Shown here one piece after another: positions 8,489 to 15,770 of a stretch of DNA of 64,000 nucleotides (position 1 is the stretch's first letter; every line of letters starts with the position of its first letter). The DNA comes from an uncultured Lachnospiraceae bacterium (lineage in GTDB: Bacteria > Bacillota > Clostridia > Lachnospirales > Lachnospiraceae): positions 62,001-126,000 of the forward strand of contig CACWLA010000003.1 of assembly GCA_902761665.1 (NCBI GenBank), given 5' to 3'. The notes under the pieces were generated by a model, which saw only the letters and a program-made list of their open reading frames with translations, had not been told where the DNA came from and made no database searches. The position numbers and the translations under genes were made by a program.

Positions 8489-9226
8489 TTACATTTTTCG
8501 TTTCAGCCAGTCCCGGGCGGCGGCGACAGCCTCGTCCAGGTGATAGTCGTAACAGTGGGAATCGCCGGGGATCACGGCGAGCTCGGCGTCCCGGAAGCGG
8601 CCGGCGTATTCGATTGACGCTTCGACGGGAATGGTCAGGTCCGCGTCGCCGTGGACGAAGAGGATGGGACCGCCGTAGCGGAGGGAATCTTCGGGATGGA
8701 CTAACTGCGCCGCGCGGACGTAACCACCGCCAAGCGGTTCGGGCTCCCCGACGTCAAATTCCTCAGGGACCCGTGCGGGATCGAAGAAGATTTCGTGGAC
8801 GCGCCCTTCCCGTGCCCATGCGGGGATGGTCAGGGCCGGTGCGAGGGCGACGACGCCCTTTATCCTGTCGCGGTGCATCGCGGCGGCAAGCATGACGGCA
8901 AGGCCGCCCTGCGAGTGCCCGCAGAGCCAGATCTCACGGTAAGGCAGATCCTTCCGCGCGTAATCAATCAGGGCCGTGATGTCCGACAGCCATTTCCAGA
9001 TCGTGTGGTCGCGGAAATGCCCGCCGCTCTTTCCGTGGCCGTAAAGGTCGGGGCGGAGCACGGCGAAGCCGAGCCCGGTCATCATTTCCGCCATTGCGTT
9101 TAAGTGGGGCTCTTCCTTATAGCCCGTAAAGCCGTGGACCAGGATCATCAGAGGCGTGTTTTCGCTCTGCTTATCCGGAAGATCCAGAACGGCCTCGAGC
9201 GGGATGCCGTCGTTATAGATCGTCAT
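8489..9226 (-). CDS. Alpha/beta hydrolase (cinnamoyl/feruloyl esterase-like)
   Basis: Serine carboxylesterase of 245 residues. The oxyanion-hole region is LVHGFTGYKEE, the nucleophile elbow is GHSQGG, and late Asp (HGDADLTIP) and His (GDSHCYD) complete the triad. RPDLYGHGKSGGHF and WKWLSDI are characteristic of Lactobacillus LJ0536-type cinnamoyl esterases, which release hydroxycinnamates from plant esters; that substrate is inferred. No signal peptide, so it is cytoplasmic. The ATG at 9226 was chosen because AGAGGT lies seven bases upstream; an in-frame extension of 38 codons upstream lacks a ribosome binding site and crosses the AT-rich promoter region. Confidence 0.85.
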   Translation of the reverse strand: MTIYNDGIPLEAVLDLPDKQSENTPLMILVHGFTGYKEEPHLNAMAEMMTGLGFAVLRPDLYGHGKSGGHFRDHTIWKWLSDITALIDYARKDLPYREIWLCGHSQGGLAVMLAAAMHRDRIKGVVALAPALTIPAWAREGRVHEIFFDPARVPEEFDVGEPEPLGGGYVRAAQLVHPEDSLRYGGPILFVHGDADLTIPVEASIEYAGRFRDAELAVIPGDSHCYDYHLDEAVAAARDWLKRKM

Positions 9227-9334
9227 GGGAATACCTCTTTTTTCGCAGTATCTTTCTGAAATCACACTATCGTATTTCCGAAAAAAAAGCAAGTGACGGC
9301 GGACGGTTTCGGCAGGATCCGGGAGCCGCGGCGC

Positions 9335-9363
9335 TTGCAAAGAAGGGGGAAGGCTCTTATAAT
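9335..9363 (+). promoter_or_regulatory. Sigma-A promoter of lipoprotein gene
   Basis: TTGCAA at 9335-9340, 17-base spacer, perfect TATAAT at 9358-9363, 47 bases before the start codon. Confidence 0.72.
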
Positions 9364-9410
9364 GAAAGCAGAAAAACGGGCTGTCCGGCTGCGGCCGGTG
9401 AGGAGGCAGG

Positions 9411-10181
9411 ATGAAAAGGACCCGGATAATTCTGATCTATCTATTGACAGGAGTGATGCTGATGATAAGCCTCGGCGGATGTTTCGGAAAAAAGTACAAG
9501 GTAATGCATGACGGCGGCTTCAGTTCGAAAAAGACCGCCTACCGCGCGGGCGAGAAGGTGACGCTTTACTACGAGTTCATCGCCACGGACACGGATTACA
9601 GCTTTTACAGCAACGACGTGGAACTGAAGCAGAGCTACGATAACGACCATGGCTACGTCTTCACCTTCACCATGCCGGAGCACGACGTTCTCGTGCAGTC
9701 GTACTCGAAGAATTCCATGGTCTGGGATCCGAATGCGAACCGCGAAGAGACCGAGGAGGACTGGATCGCGCAGATCAAAAACGGCGCCTGTGAGATGGTT
9801 TTTGACTATTATGAGGCGACGGTCGGGACCGTGGGCGGCGACGGCCACGATGAGTTCGTGCTCTACCGCCGGCCGAACGGCGTCATGCTCATGGCGAAGT
9901 ATTCGCAGTGGGGCGATGCCGCGGAGAGCTGCCGCGCCTGCATCATGACGGACAGCGCTCTCTACGACTGCCTGGAACTCGTGGACAAAAACAAAATGCG
10001 GAAATGGAACGAACAGGACGGACTCGCGATCACCGGCGCAGCGTATGTGGTGAAGTTCTGCGAAGCGGACCGTACGGTCCGCGTTTCCAGCGAGAACATG
10101 CCGGAGGACGGCCAGCGCGCCTTCGGCGAGATCGAAACGACCCTCGCGAAGTACTGGCGTATCTACGGCCCGAAGAAGTGA
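9411..10181 (+). CDS. Predicted lipoprotein, unknown function
   Basis: A 256-residue protein with a signal peptide ending in a lipobox (SLGGC, lipidated Cys near residue 24), so it should be tethered to the outer face of the membrane. After it, a short beta-rich module (about residues 40-95) ends in FTFTMPEHDVLVQSYS, a pattern seen at the end of small bacterial surface repeat modules. The remainder has no motif I recognise. The start carries the ribosome binding site GGAGG six bases upstream. It is monocistronic: own promoter upstream and a strong terminator 20 bases after the stop. No functional inference beyond envelope location is justified. Confidence 0.75.
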   Translation: MKRTRIILIYLLTGVMLMISLGGCFGKKYKVMHDGGFSSKKTAYRAGEKVTLYYEFIATDTDYSFYSNDVELKQSYDNDHGYVFTFTMPEHDVLVQSYSKNSMVWDPNANREETEEDWIAQIKNGACEMVFDYYEATVGTVGGDGHDEFVLYRRPNGVMLMAKYSQWGDAAESCRACIMTDSALYDCLELVDKNKMRKWNEQDGLAITGAAYVVKFCEADRTVRVSSENMPEDGQRAFGEIETTLAKYWRIYGPKK

Positions 10182-10201
10182 ACAGGGAAAGATCCAAGAA
10201 A

Positions 10202-10230
10202 AAGAAGACGGCGGCTGCCGTCTTCTTTTG
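10202..10230 (+). terminator. Rho-independent terminator after the lipoprotein
   Basis: Perfect 11-bp stem AAGAAGACGGC (10202-10212) / GCCGTCTTCTT (10217-10227), GGCT loop, then TTG. Near-symmetric, so it may also work for the convergent dehydrogenase operon. Confidence 0.8.
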
Positions 10231-10248
10231 TGCATCTTTATCTGCCGG

Positions 10249-10342
10249 GCCTTGCAGACAGGCGTAAGCTTTCTCGGAACGATTCACATCCGTTCAAATG
10301 TTCCTCGAAAGCTCAGCCGGCTCTGCAAGGCTTTCTTACGCC
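10249..10342. repeat. Nested imperfect inverted repeat between convergent genes
   Basis: Outer arms GCCTTGCAGA (10249-10258) and TCTGCAAGGC (10322-10331) are perfect. Inner arms 10267-10280 and 10300-10313 (AGCTTTC..GGAAC type) match at 12 of 14. A third pair, GGCGTAAG (10261-10268) and CTTACGCC (10335-10342), offers an alternative fold. The element covers the 3' end of the dehydrogenase gene. Confidence 0.6.
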
Positions 10343-11433
10343 AGCGATTCGAACATCTCCCGCAGCGCGGCCTCGTCCATCGGGACGGGGTTGTTTTTCA
10401 TGAGCGGATGCACGGCCGCGGCTTTTGCCAGCGCGGGAATGTCGACTTCCCCGAGATCGGAAAGGCGCGTTTTCAGACCGGCTTCCTGCTTGAAGGCACG
10501 GATGTATTCCGCAAGTTCCTCTGTTCCGGATAGGCCAGCCCTTCGGCAAAGTTCCTCCAGACGTTCGTCAGCGTTGATGCGCACGAAACTGTCCAGGGTG
10601 AAGGCGCAGGCTTCACCGTGCGGCAGGTGCCAGTTCTCGCTTAAGGGATAGCTGCAGGCGTGGCAGCCGGCCGTCTTCGGCAGGGCAAAGGAAAGGCCGC
10701 CGAGGAGAGAGGCATAGGAAAGGGCGGCGCGGGCGTCCCGGCTGCTCCCGTCCCGGTAAGCGGCGGAAAGGTTCTCCAGGATCAGGCGGACGGCTTCCGC
10801 AGCCAGAAGATCGGTGATGGGCTGATGGTTCTTGCTCCAGCAGCCTTCCAGGGCGTGCGCCATGGCGTCAAGCCCGGTGCTCATGGTGGTGTACGGAGAG
10901 ACCGTGAGTGTCAGCAGCGGATCCACGACCGCGGCCTTCGGCATGAAGGACGGGTGGTTCATGGTGCGCTTTTCCGTACCGCGGCTGATGACCGAGACCT
11001 GCGTGACTTCGCTGCCGGTGCCGGCTGTCGTGGGGACGCAGACGATGGAAAGCGGCCGGTCGAGAAGCGGCTTTTCTCCGCGGAAATAAGCCTCCGCAGG
11101 CGCGTCCCCGGGGGCGATCGCCGCGGCGAACTTGGCCGTATCCATGGCGCTTCCGCCGCCGACGCCGATGACGGCGTCCGCTTCGTGCTTCCGGGCGAGC
11201 GCTGCTGCTTCGGCGGCGCCGGAAAGCTGCGGGTTCGGCTCCGCGCCGGAGAAGACGGCACAGATCTGCGGGATCTTCTTCCGGAGAAGCGAAGCCTCTG
11301 CGGCAAAGTGCCTGCCGCAGACCAGAACGGCCCGACGGACCTTCAGTTCGTCAAGGACTTCGTCCAGACGGTCAAAACTGCCTTCGCCGAAGAAGATCTT
11401 CACCGGCTGGGCGTAGATGAAATCATTTGCCAT
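10336..11433 (-). CDS. Iron-dependent (group III) alcohol dehydrogenase; candidate sulfolactaldehyde reductase
   Basis: NAD(P)-dependent oxidoreductase of 365 residues, iron-ADH fold. The dinucleotide loop GGGSAMD lies at about 92-98, PTTAGTGSE at 134-142, and the iron ligands appear as Asp189 and His193 (GLDAMAHALE), His258 (GCHACSY) and His272 (LPHGE). The last gene of the transketolase-isomerase operon, it overlaps the isomerase gene by 11 bases. In the transketolase form of sulfoglycolysis a reductase turns 3-sulfolactaldehyde into 2,3-dihydroxypropane-1-sulfonate and regenerates NAD; this enzyme is placed to do that, but the substrate is inferred only from context. A butanol- or lactaldehyde-type dehydrogenase is the alternative. 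Confidence 0.88.
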   Translation of the reverse strand: MANDFIYAQPVKIFFGEGSFDRLDEVLDELKVRRAVLVCGRHFAAEASLLRKKIPQICAVFSGAEPNPQLSGAAEAAALARKHEADAVIGVGGGSAMDTAKFAAAIAPGDAPAEAYFRGEKPLLDRPLSIVCVPTTAGTGSEVTQVSVISRGTEKRTMNHPSFMPKAAVVDPLLTLTVSPYTTMSTGLDAMAHALEGCWSKNHQPITDLLAAEAVRLILENLSAAYRDGSSRDARAALSYASLLGGLSFALPKTAGCHACSYPLSENWHLPHGEACAFTLDSFVRINADERLEELCRRAGLSGTEELAEYIRAFKQEAGLKTRLSDLGEVDIPALAKAAAVHPLMKNNPVPMDEAALREMFESLA

Positions 11434-11899
11434 AGTTTCTGTCCTCGATGGCGTCCAGCTGCGCAGCGAACTTATGCATGTTGGCGGCGCGCCAGTCCTC
11501 GAGATCCTGGCACCATTCGGTGTTCAGGAAGGTCTTCGTCATGTCGACGGCAAGCTCCGGCCCGACGACCCAGCCGCCCATGCACAGCACCTTCGCGTTG
11601 TTGATGGCGCGGGCCATTTTCGCGGTGTAGGGGCTTTCGCAGACCACGGCGTGGACGCCCTTGAACTTGTTCGATACGATGCACATGCCGGCGCCGGTCC
11701 CGCAGATGAGCACCGCGCGGTCGAAGGTCCCGTCCGCGACGAGCGGGGCAGCCTTCGCGGCGACCTGATAGTAGGGCTGCGGCTGTTCGGGATCGAGCGT
11801 GCCGAGGTCTTCGAATTCATATCCTTCCTGCGTGAGCCAGGCTTTGACGGCTTCCTTGGCAGTGAAGCCGGATTTGTCGCTTCCGAGTGCGATCTTCAT
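11423..11899 (-). CDS. RpiB/LacAB-family isomerase; candidate four-carbon (sulfo)sugar isomerase
   Basis: Aldose-ketose isomerase of 158 residues. The catalytic cysteine is Cys66 in LICGTGAGMCIVSNK, the anion-binding loop of the family. Compared with E. coli RpiB as I remember it, the ring-opening histidine (His99) is Ile99 here (ARAINNAKV), the phosphate-contacting His9 is Lys9 (GSDKSG), and the C-terminal arginine pair is not evident. Those changes would suit an acyclic substrate with a non-phosphate anion, such as 4-deoxy-4-sulfoerythrose in the sulfo-transketolase pathway (enzyme SqwI there). A pentose- or tetrose-phosphate isomerase remains possible. Located between the transketolase and dehydrogenase genes; GGAGG precedes its ATG. 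Confidence 0.85.
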   Translation of the reverse strand: MKIALGSDKSGFTAKEAVKAWLTQEGYEFEDLGTLDPEQPQPYYQVAAKAAPLVADGTFDRAVLICGTGAGMCIVSNKFKGVHAVVCESPYTAKMARAINNAKVLCMGGWVVGPELAVDMTKTFLNTEWCQDLEDWRAANMHKFAAQLDAIEDRNYGK

Positions 11900-11937
11900 G
11901 ATGATCCTCCTGTTTTGACGAAATGCAAATGTGTTTT

Positions 11938-11982
11938 TGTATATACTTTTTGTTAATGCGTGTTAACGGTTTGTTTATGCGT
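11938..11982 (-). promoter_or_regulatory. Possible internal promoter with direct-repeat operators upstream of the isomerase gene
   Basis: Minus-strand TTAACA (complement of 11961-11966), 17-base spacer, TATACA (complement of 11938-11943) in an AT-rich 82-base gap. Direct repeats GTTAATGCGT (11952-11961) and GTTTATGCGT (11973-11982) are exactly 21 bases apart and flank the palindrome GTTAAC (11962-11967). Confidence 0.45.
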
Positions 11983-12908
11983 CATTCCTTCACGGCGAGC
12001 GCTGCCTTCGCGCGGCGGACGATGTTCTCCGGCGTGAGTCCCATGACCTTCTTCAGGTACGGGAGCTTTCCGACCTCGCCGAAGCGGTCCGGGATGCCGA
12101 GAGCAAAGGCGGGCACGGGATCCGCGGCGAGAGCTTCGGCGACGGCGCTGTGCAGGCCGCCGATGATGTTGTGGTTCTCGACGGTCAGGACGCAGCCGGT
12201 CTTTTTCGCCGAGCGGATGACGGTCTCCCGGTCGATCGGCTTGATCGTATGGACGTTGATGACCTCGGCTTCGATCCCTTCTTCCGCAAGCGTGCGGGCG
12301 GCCTCCAGCGTATCCGCAGTCGGCAGGCCGCTGACGAAGATCGAAAGATCCCGGCCTTCCCGCAGGAGGTCGGCCTTCATCAGGTCGAATGCATAGCCTT
12401 CCTGAAAGACCGGTGCGGTCTCCTTCCGGAAGAGGCGCAGGTACAGCGGTCCCTTGTAGGCGGCGATGGCCGGCATCGCGGCGCGCAGCTGGACCTCGTC
12501 CACCGGCTCCACGATCACCATCCCGGGGATGGAACGCATGACGCCGATGTCTTCCATGCTCATGTGCGTCCCGCCGTTCAGTTCTGCGGAGATGCCGGGG
12601 TCGGTACCCACGATCTTGACGTTCATGCCCGCGTACGCGATCGAAATGGCGACCTGGTCGCAGATGCGTCGGGTCGCGAAGGGCGTGAAGCTCTCGATCC
12701 AGGGCGTAAAGCCGTAACTGGCAAGTCCCGCGGCGATGGAGGCCATGTTCTGCTCGGCGACGCCGCAGTCAAACATCTGCCCGGGGAAGCGTTCGTACAG
12801 TTTCCTCGTTCCGCTGGCCTTCGCAAGGTCGGCGTCCAGAACGACCACGTGACGGTCGTTTGCCATCATTTCAGCCAGGCATTCGGCATAAGCTGCTCTC
12901 ATTTCCAT
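11982..12908 (-). CDS. Transketolase, C-terminal (Pyr/TKC) subunit
   Basis: Second half of a split transketolase, 308 residues, holding the pyrimidine-binding and C-terminal domains. The catalytic glutamate is Glu52 in CGVAEQNM, and GGTHMSMED (about 116-124) and the usual VEPVDEVQ segment follow. It pairs with the N-terminal subunit encoded 3 bases upstream to form the thiamine-diphosphate enzyme that moves a two-carbon ketol unit. Split transketolases serve the pentose pathway in many Clostridia, but also dedicated pathways such as apulose-4-phosphate (AptAB) and 6-deoxy-6-sulfofructose (SqwGH) breakdown. Genes downstream favour a dedicated role. Confidence 0.93.
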   Translation of the reverse strand: MEMRAAYAECLAEMMANDRHVVVLDADLAKASGTRKLYERFPGQMFDCGVAEQNMASIAAGLASYGFTPWIESFTPFATRRICDQVAISIAYAGMNVKIVGTDPGISAELNGGTHMSMEDIGVMRSIPGMVIVEPVDEVQLRAAMPAIAAYKGPLYLRLFRKETAPVFQEGYAFDLMKADLLREGRDLSIFVSGLPTADTLEAARTLAEEGIEAEVINVHTIKPIDRETVIRSAKKTGCVLTVENHNIIGGLHSAVAEALAADPVPAFALGIPDRFGEVGKLPYLKKVMGLTPENIVRRAKAALAVKE

Positions 12909-12911
12909 GGC

Positions 12912-13775
12912 TCAGGCCTCCTTTCCGCCGTTTCCGGCTTCTTCGCGGGCAAAGGCTTCCCGGAGCGCGCGGATGGCTTCGTCCGCTTCGGCTTCGGTGA
13001 AGGGGCAGTTGTGGTTGCCGGCGCCCATCGCTTCGACGGCGGGCACGCCGCAGCCCTTCTTCGTGTTCAGAATGACCATGGTCGGCCGGCCGGAACCGGT
13101 GTTTGCGCGGGCCCTGTCCACGGCTGCCGAGACGGCGGCGAGGTCGTTCCCGTCTTCGACGTCGATGACGTTCCAGCCGAAGGCTTTCCATTTGTCAGCA
13201 AGCGGCGCGATGTCGTTCACCTTTGCCACCGTATCGTCGATCTGCAGTTTATTGTAATCGGTAAAGGCGATCAGGTGATCCAGGTGCTTTGCCGCCGCAA
13301 ACATGGCGGCTTCCCAAATCTGGCCTTCCTGGCTCTCGCCGTCGCCGATCAGGGTGTAGATGACGGCTCCGTCGCCTTCAAGCTTGGAACCGAGGGCAGC
13401 GCCGACGGCGCAGGAAAAGCCCTGACCGAGCGAACCGGTGGTCATGTCGATGCCGGGCGTCCGGTTCATGTCGCAGTGCGAAGGGAGGTCGGTCCCGCCC
13501 TGGTTCAGGGTCAGCAGCATTTCCTTCGGGAAAAAGCCGCGGTTCGCGAGTGCGGCATATACGGCAGGACCGGCGTGTCCCTTGGAGCAGATGAAACGGT
13601 CGCGGCCGGGCATTTTCGGCTGCGCGGGATCGATGTTCATGGCCTCAAAATATAAGACGGTGAGGAGTTCGATGACGGACAGACAGCCGCCGATGTGGCC
13701 GACGCCGAGGTGCCCGATGGCCCGCAGGGTGTCGCAGCGGATGTCCAGACAGTGCTGTTTGAGAGATGGATTCAA
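12912..13775 (-). CDS. Transketolase, N-terminal (ThDP-binding) subunit
   Basis: First half of a split transketolase, 287 residues. It shows the substrate and cofactor histidines in LGVGHIGG and SKGHAGPA, the GSLGQGFS loop, and the ThDP motif GDGESQEGQIWEA followed by DYNKLQIDD. The start is a TTG at 13775, chosen because TCCGGAGG ends seven bases upstream and homology begins here; an open frame continues upstream but reads as nonsense across the promoter. First gene of the leftward operon: transketolase N, transketolase C, RpiB-like isomerase, iron alcohol dehydrogenase. Confidence 0.92.
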   Translation of the reverse strand: MNPSLKQHCLDIRCDTLRAIGHLGVGHIGGCLSVIELLTVLYFEAMNIDPAQPKMPGRDRFICSKGHAGPAVYAALANRGFFPKEMLLTLNQGGTDLPSHCDMNRTPGIDMTTGSLGQGFSCAVGAALGSKLEGDGAVIYTLIGDGESQEGQIWEAAMFAAAKHLDHLIAFTDYNKLQIDDTVAKVNDIAPLADKWKAFGWNVIDVEDGNDLAAVSAAVDRARANTGSGRPTMVILNTKKGCGVPAVEAMGAGNHNCPFTEAEADEAIRALREAFAREEAGNGGKEA

Positions 13776-13807
13776 CTTGTCGCCTCCGGATGATTTGATG
13801 CGCCATA

Positions 13808-13835
13808 AGCATAGCACAGGCGGCGGGAATGTCAA
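13808..13835 (-). promoter_or_regulatory. Sigma-A promoter of the transketolase operon
   Basis: Minus-strand perfect TTGACA (complement of 13830-13835), 16-base spacer, TATGCT (complement of 13808-13813) preceded by TG at the extended -10 position. It lies about 35 bases before the TTG start. Confidence 0.75.
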
Positions 13836-13892
13836 GGCAAAGGAGCCGCTGTCCTGCCCTGTTTTCCGCTGGAAATCTCCCGCTCCGGCTGA

Positions 13893-13898
13893 TATAAT
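13893..13898 (+). promoter_or_regulatory. -10 box of the acetyltransferase gene
   Basis: Perfect TATAAT 45 bases before the start codon, divergent from the transketolase promoter. The -35 (TGGAAA at 13870-13875, 17-base spacing) is weak. Confidence 0.45.
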
Positions 13899-13943
13899 GA
13901 CTGCATCGGGATCAGGATCTGCGGACCCGGAGGAGACGAAACA

Positions 13944-14594
13944 ATGACAGAATGGGAACGGATGACGACGGGGCGGCTCTACGACCCCGGCAAGGAAGAG
14001 ATCGATCTGCGGCACAGGCAGGGGATGGAACTCTGCGACCGCTTCAACAGGACGCCGCTCAGGCGCCGCCGGAAAAAGGCGCGCCTGCTGGAAAAACTGA
14101 TCCCCTCGTCCGCGGGGAAGGATCTGGTCGTATTCGGTCCGTTTTACTGTGAATACGGCGTCAATATCAATGTGGGGAAAGACTGCTTCGTCAATTACGG
14201 CTGCACTTTCCTGGACGTCGCGCCCATCACGCTGGGGGACGACGTCTGGATCGGCGCGAACGTGACGCTCGCGGCGCCCATGCACCCCTGCCTTGCCGAA
14301 GAACGGATCATCCGGGAATACCCGGACGGGATCCACGACCTGGAATACGCGAAGCCTATCACGATCAGGAACAACTGCTGGATCAGCTCGGGCGTCATCA
14401 TTTCCGGCGGCGTCACCGTCGGTGAGAACAGCATCATCGCGGCCGGAGCCGTGGTGACAAGAGACGTTCCGCCGGACTGCATCGTGGGCGGCGTGCCCGC
14501 GCGCGTGATCCGGAAGCTCGATGAAAACGACCGGATCGGCGTGTGGGAGGCCTATGTGAATGACCGCCCGCCCCTTTCGAAGAGGGCTCACTGA
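13944..14594 (+). CDS. Hexapeptide-repeat O-acetyltransferase (maltose/galactoside acetyltransferase-like)
   Basis: Acetyl-CoA-dependent sugar O-acetyltransferase of 216 residues. The N-terminal helix bundle (residues 1-60) leads into left-handed beta-helix repeats with the family landmarks FGPFYCEYG, GKDCFVNYGCTFLD, GANVTLAAPMHP (catalytic-site histidine) and GAVVTRDVPPDCIVGGVPARVI. That order is typical of Maa/LacA/NodL enzymes, thought to detoxify non-metabolised sugars by acetylation. It has its own -10 box, and ATG follows GGAGG. It lies between two sugar-catabolic operons, which may be meaningful, but the acceptor cannot be read. The DUF5131 gene starts 2 bases after its stop. Confidence 0.88.
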   Translation: MTEWERMTTGRLYDPGKEEIDLRHRQGMELCDRFNRTPLRRRRKKARLLEKLIPSSAGKDLVVFGPFYCEYGVNINVGKDCFVNYGCTFLDVAPITLGDDVWIGANVTLAAPMHPCLAEERIIREYPDGIHDLEYAKPITIRNNCWISSGVIISGGVTVGENSIIAAGAVVTRDVPPDCIVGGVPARVIRKLDENDRIGVWEAYVNDRPPLSKRAH

Positions 14595-14596
14595 CC

Positions 14597-15712
14597 ATGT
14601 CTGTCTGGAATCCCTGGCACGGCTGCCATAAGATCAGTCCCGGCTGCGCGAACTGCTACGTTTACCGCCGGGACGAAAGCATAGGAAAAGACGCGTCCGC
14701 CGTGACAAAGACGGGCGATTTTGACCTGCCGCTGAAGAAGGACCGGAAGGGGAAATACAAGCTGACGCCGGAGGACGGAACCGTTTTTACCTGCATGACC
14801 TCGGATTTCTTCCTGGACGAGGCGGATGCGTGGCGGCCGGCGTGCTGGGACATGATCCGCGCGCGGACGGACCTGCACTTTTTCATCATCACCAAGCGGA
14901 TCGGGCGCTTTGCGGCGTGCGCGCCGCCGGACTGGGGAGACGGCTGGGACAATGTCACGGTCTGCAGTACCTGCGAAGACCAGACGCGGGCGGACCTGCG
15001 CCTGCCGGTCCTGCTGGATCTGCCGCTTAAGCACCGCGAGGTGATCTGCGAGCCCATGCTCGGCCCCGTGGAAATGGAGAAGTATCTGGCGGCAGGCCTC
15101 ATAGAGCATGTGACCTGCGGCGGCGAATCGGGACCGAAGGCCAGATCCTGTGAGGATAAATGGATCCGTGAGGTCCGGCGGGAATGCATCCGTCAGGGCG
15201 TGCCCTTTACTTTCAAGCAGACGGGCGCGGTCTTCGTCATGGACGGCAGGACCTATCACATTGAGCGGAAGGACCAGATCCCGCAGGCGCGAAAGTCCGG
15301 CTGGAGCTACGTTCCCGGGGAAAATTCCGGCGCGGCCGTCGTCTACCGCCTGCCGCAGCGGGAGGCGCTCAGGCAGGCCCTTGGGCGCTCGGCCTTCCGG
15401 AGCCGCTTTCACCTGAGCGAAGAGGACAGAAAGTATGTCGCGGAGAAAGGCATGGAGACAGTCCGCCGCCACGCCGCGGAGATCGTCGCGAAGCGCCTGG
15501 CACCGGAAAACCCGGACAATGACGGAAAACAGACGCCCATGAAGGGACATCCGGTCTTCATTGCCCAGCACGCGATGGCCTGCTGCTGCCGTGCCTGCCT
15601 GGAAAAATGGCATCACATCCCGGCGGGCAAGGTCCTGACGGAAGAGGAACAGGCCTACGTCACGGCCGTGATCACGGACTGGATCGAAGGCGAAACGGCT
15701 CCCGCCCCTTGA
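14597..15712 (+). CDS. DUF5131 (phage Gp37/Gp68-type) protein fused to a DUF4186 domain
   Basis: A 371-residue two-domain protein. Residues 1 to about 255 match DUF5131: WNPWHGC at 4-10, SPGCANCY at 14-21 (three cysteines able to hold a metal or Fe-S cluster), then CMTSDFFLDEAD, CGGESGPKAR and KQTG. The C-terminal ~100 residues, with NDGKQTPMKGHPVFIAQHA and CCCRACLEKWHHIPAG, match DUF4186, normally a stand-alone protein. Neither domain has an established activity known to me; DUF5131 resembles radical-SAM or nucleic-acid-processing proteins of phages. It starts 2 bases after the acetyltransferase stop, so it is translationally coupled. Confidence 0.8.
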   Translation: MSVWNPWHGCHKISPGCANCYVYRRDESIGKDASAVTKTGDFDLPLKKDRKGKYKLTPEDGTVFTCMTSDFFLDEADAWRPACWDMIRARTDLHFFIITKRIGRFAACAPPDWGDGWDNVTVCSTCEDQTRADLRLPVLLDLPLKHREVICEPMLGPVEMEKYLAAGLIEHVTCGGESGPKARSCEDKWIREVRRECIRQGVPFTFKQTGAVFVMDGRTYHIERKDQIPQARKSGWSYVPGENSGAAVVYRLPQREALRQALGRSAFRSRFHLSEEDRKYVAEKGMETVRRHAAEIVAKRLAPENPDNDGKQTPMKGHPVFIAQHAMACCCRACLEKWHHIPAGKVLTEEEQAYVTAVITDWIEGETAPAP

Positions 15713-15737
15713 CATGAAGCGCGATCGCGCATAAAAT
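15709..15737 (+). promoter_or_regulatory. Sigma-A promoter with palindromic operator in its spacer
   Basis: Perfect TTGACA at 15709-15714, 17-base spacer, TAAAAT at 15732-15737. The spacer contains the perfect 12-base palindrome GCGCGATCGCGC at 15719-15730, well placed for a repressor that blocks RNA polymerase. It drives the isomerase-GH31-symporter operon. Confidence 0.78.
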
Positions 15738-15770
15738 TGCTAGAGAATTCAGAAACGCACCGGAGGTGCC

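Noticed and set aside
10249..10342. tRNA or 6S-like RNA gene
   Set aside because: No cloverleaf, no T-loop GTTCGA in the right place, and it overlaps the end of a coding gene.
13776..14591. Upstream extension of the transketolase N subunit frame
   Set aside because: It crosses a good TTGACA promoter and lies antisense to the acetyltransferase; homology starts at the TTG at 13775.
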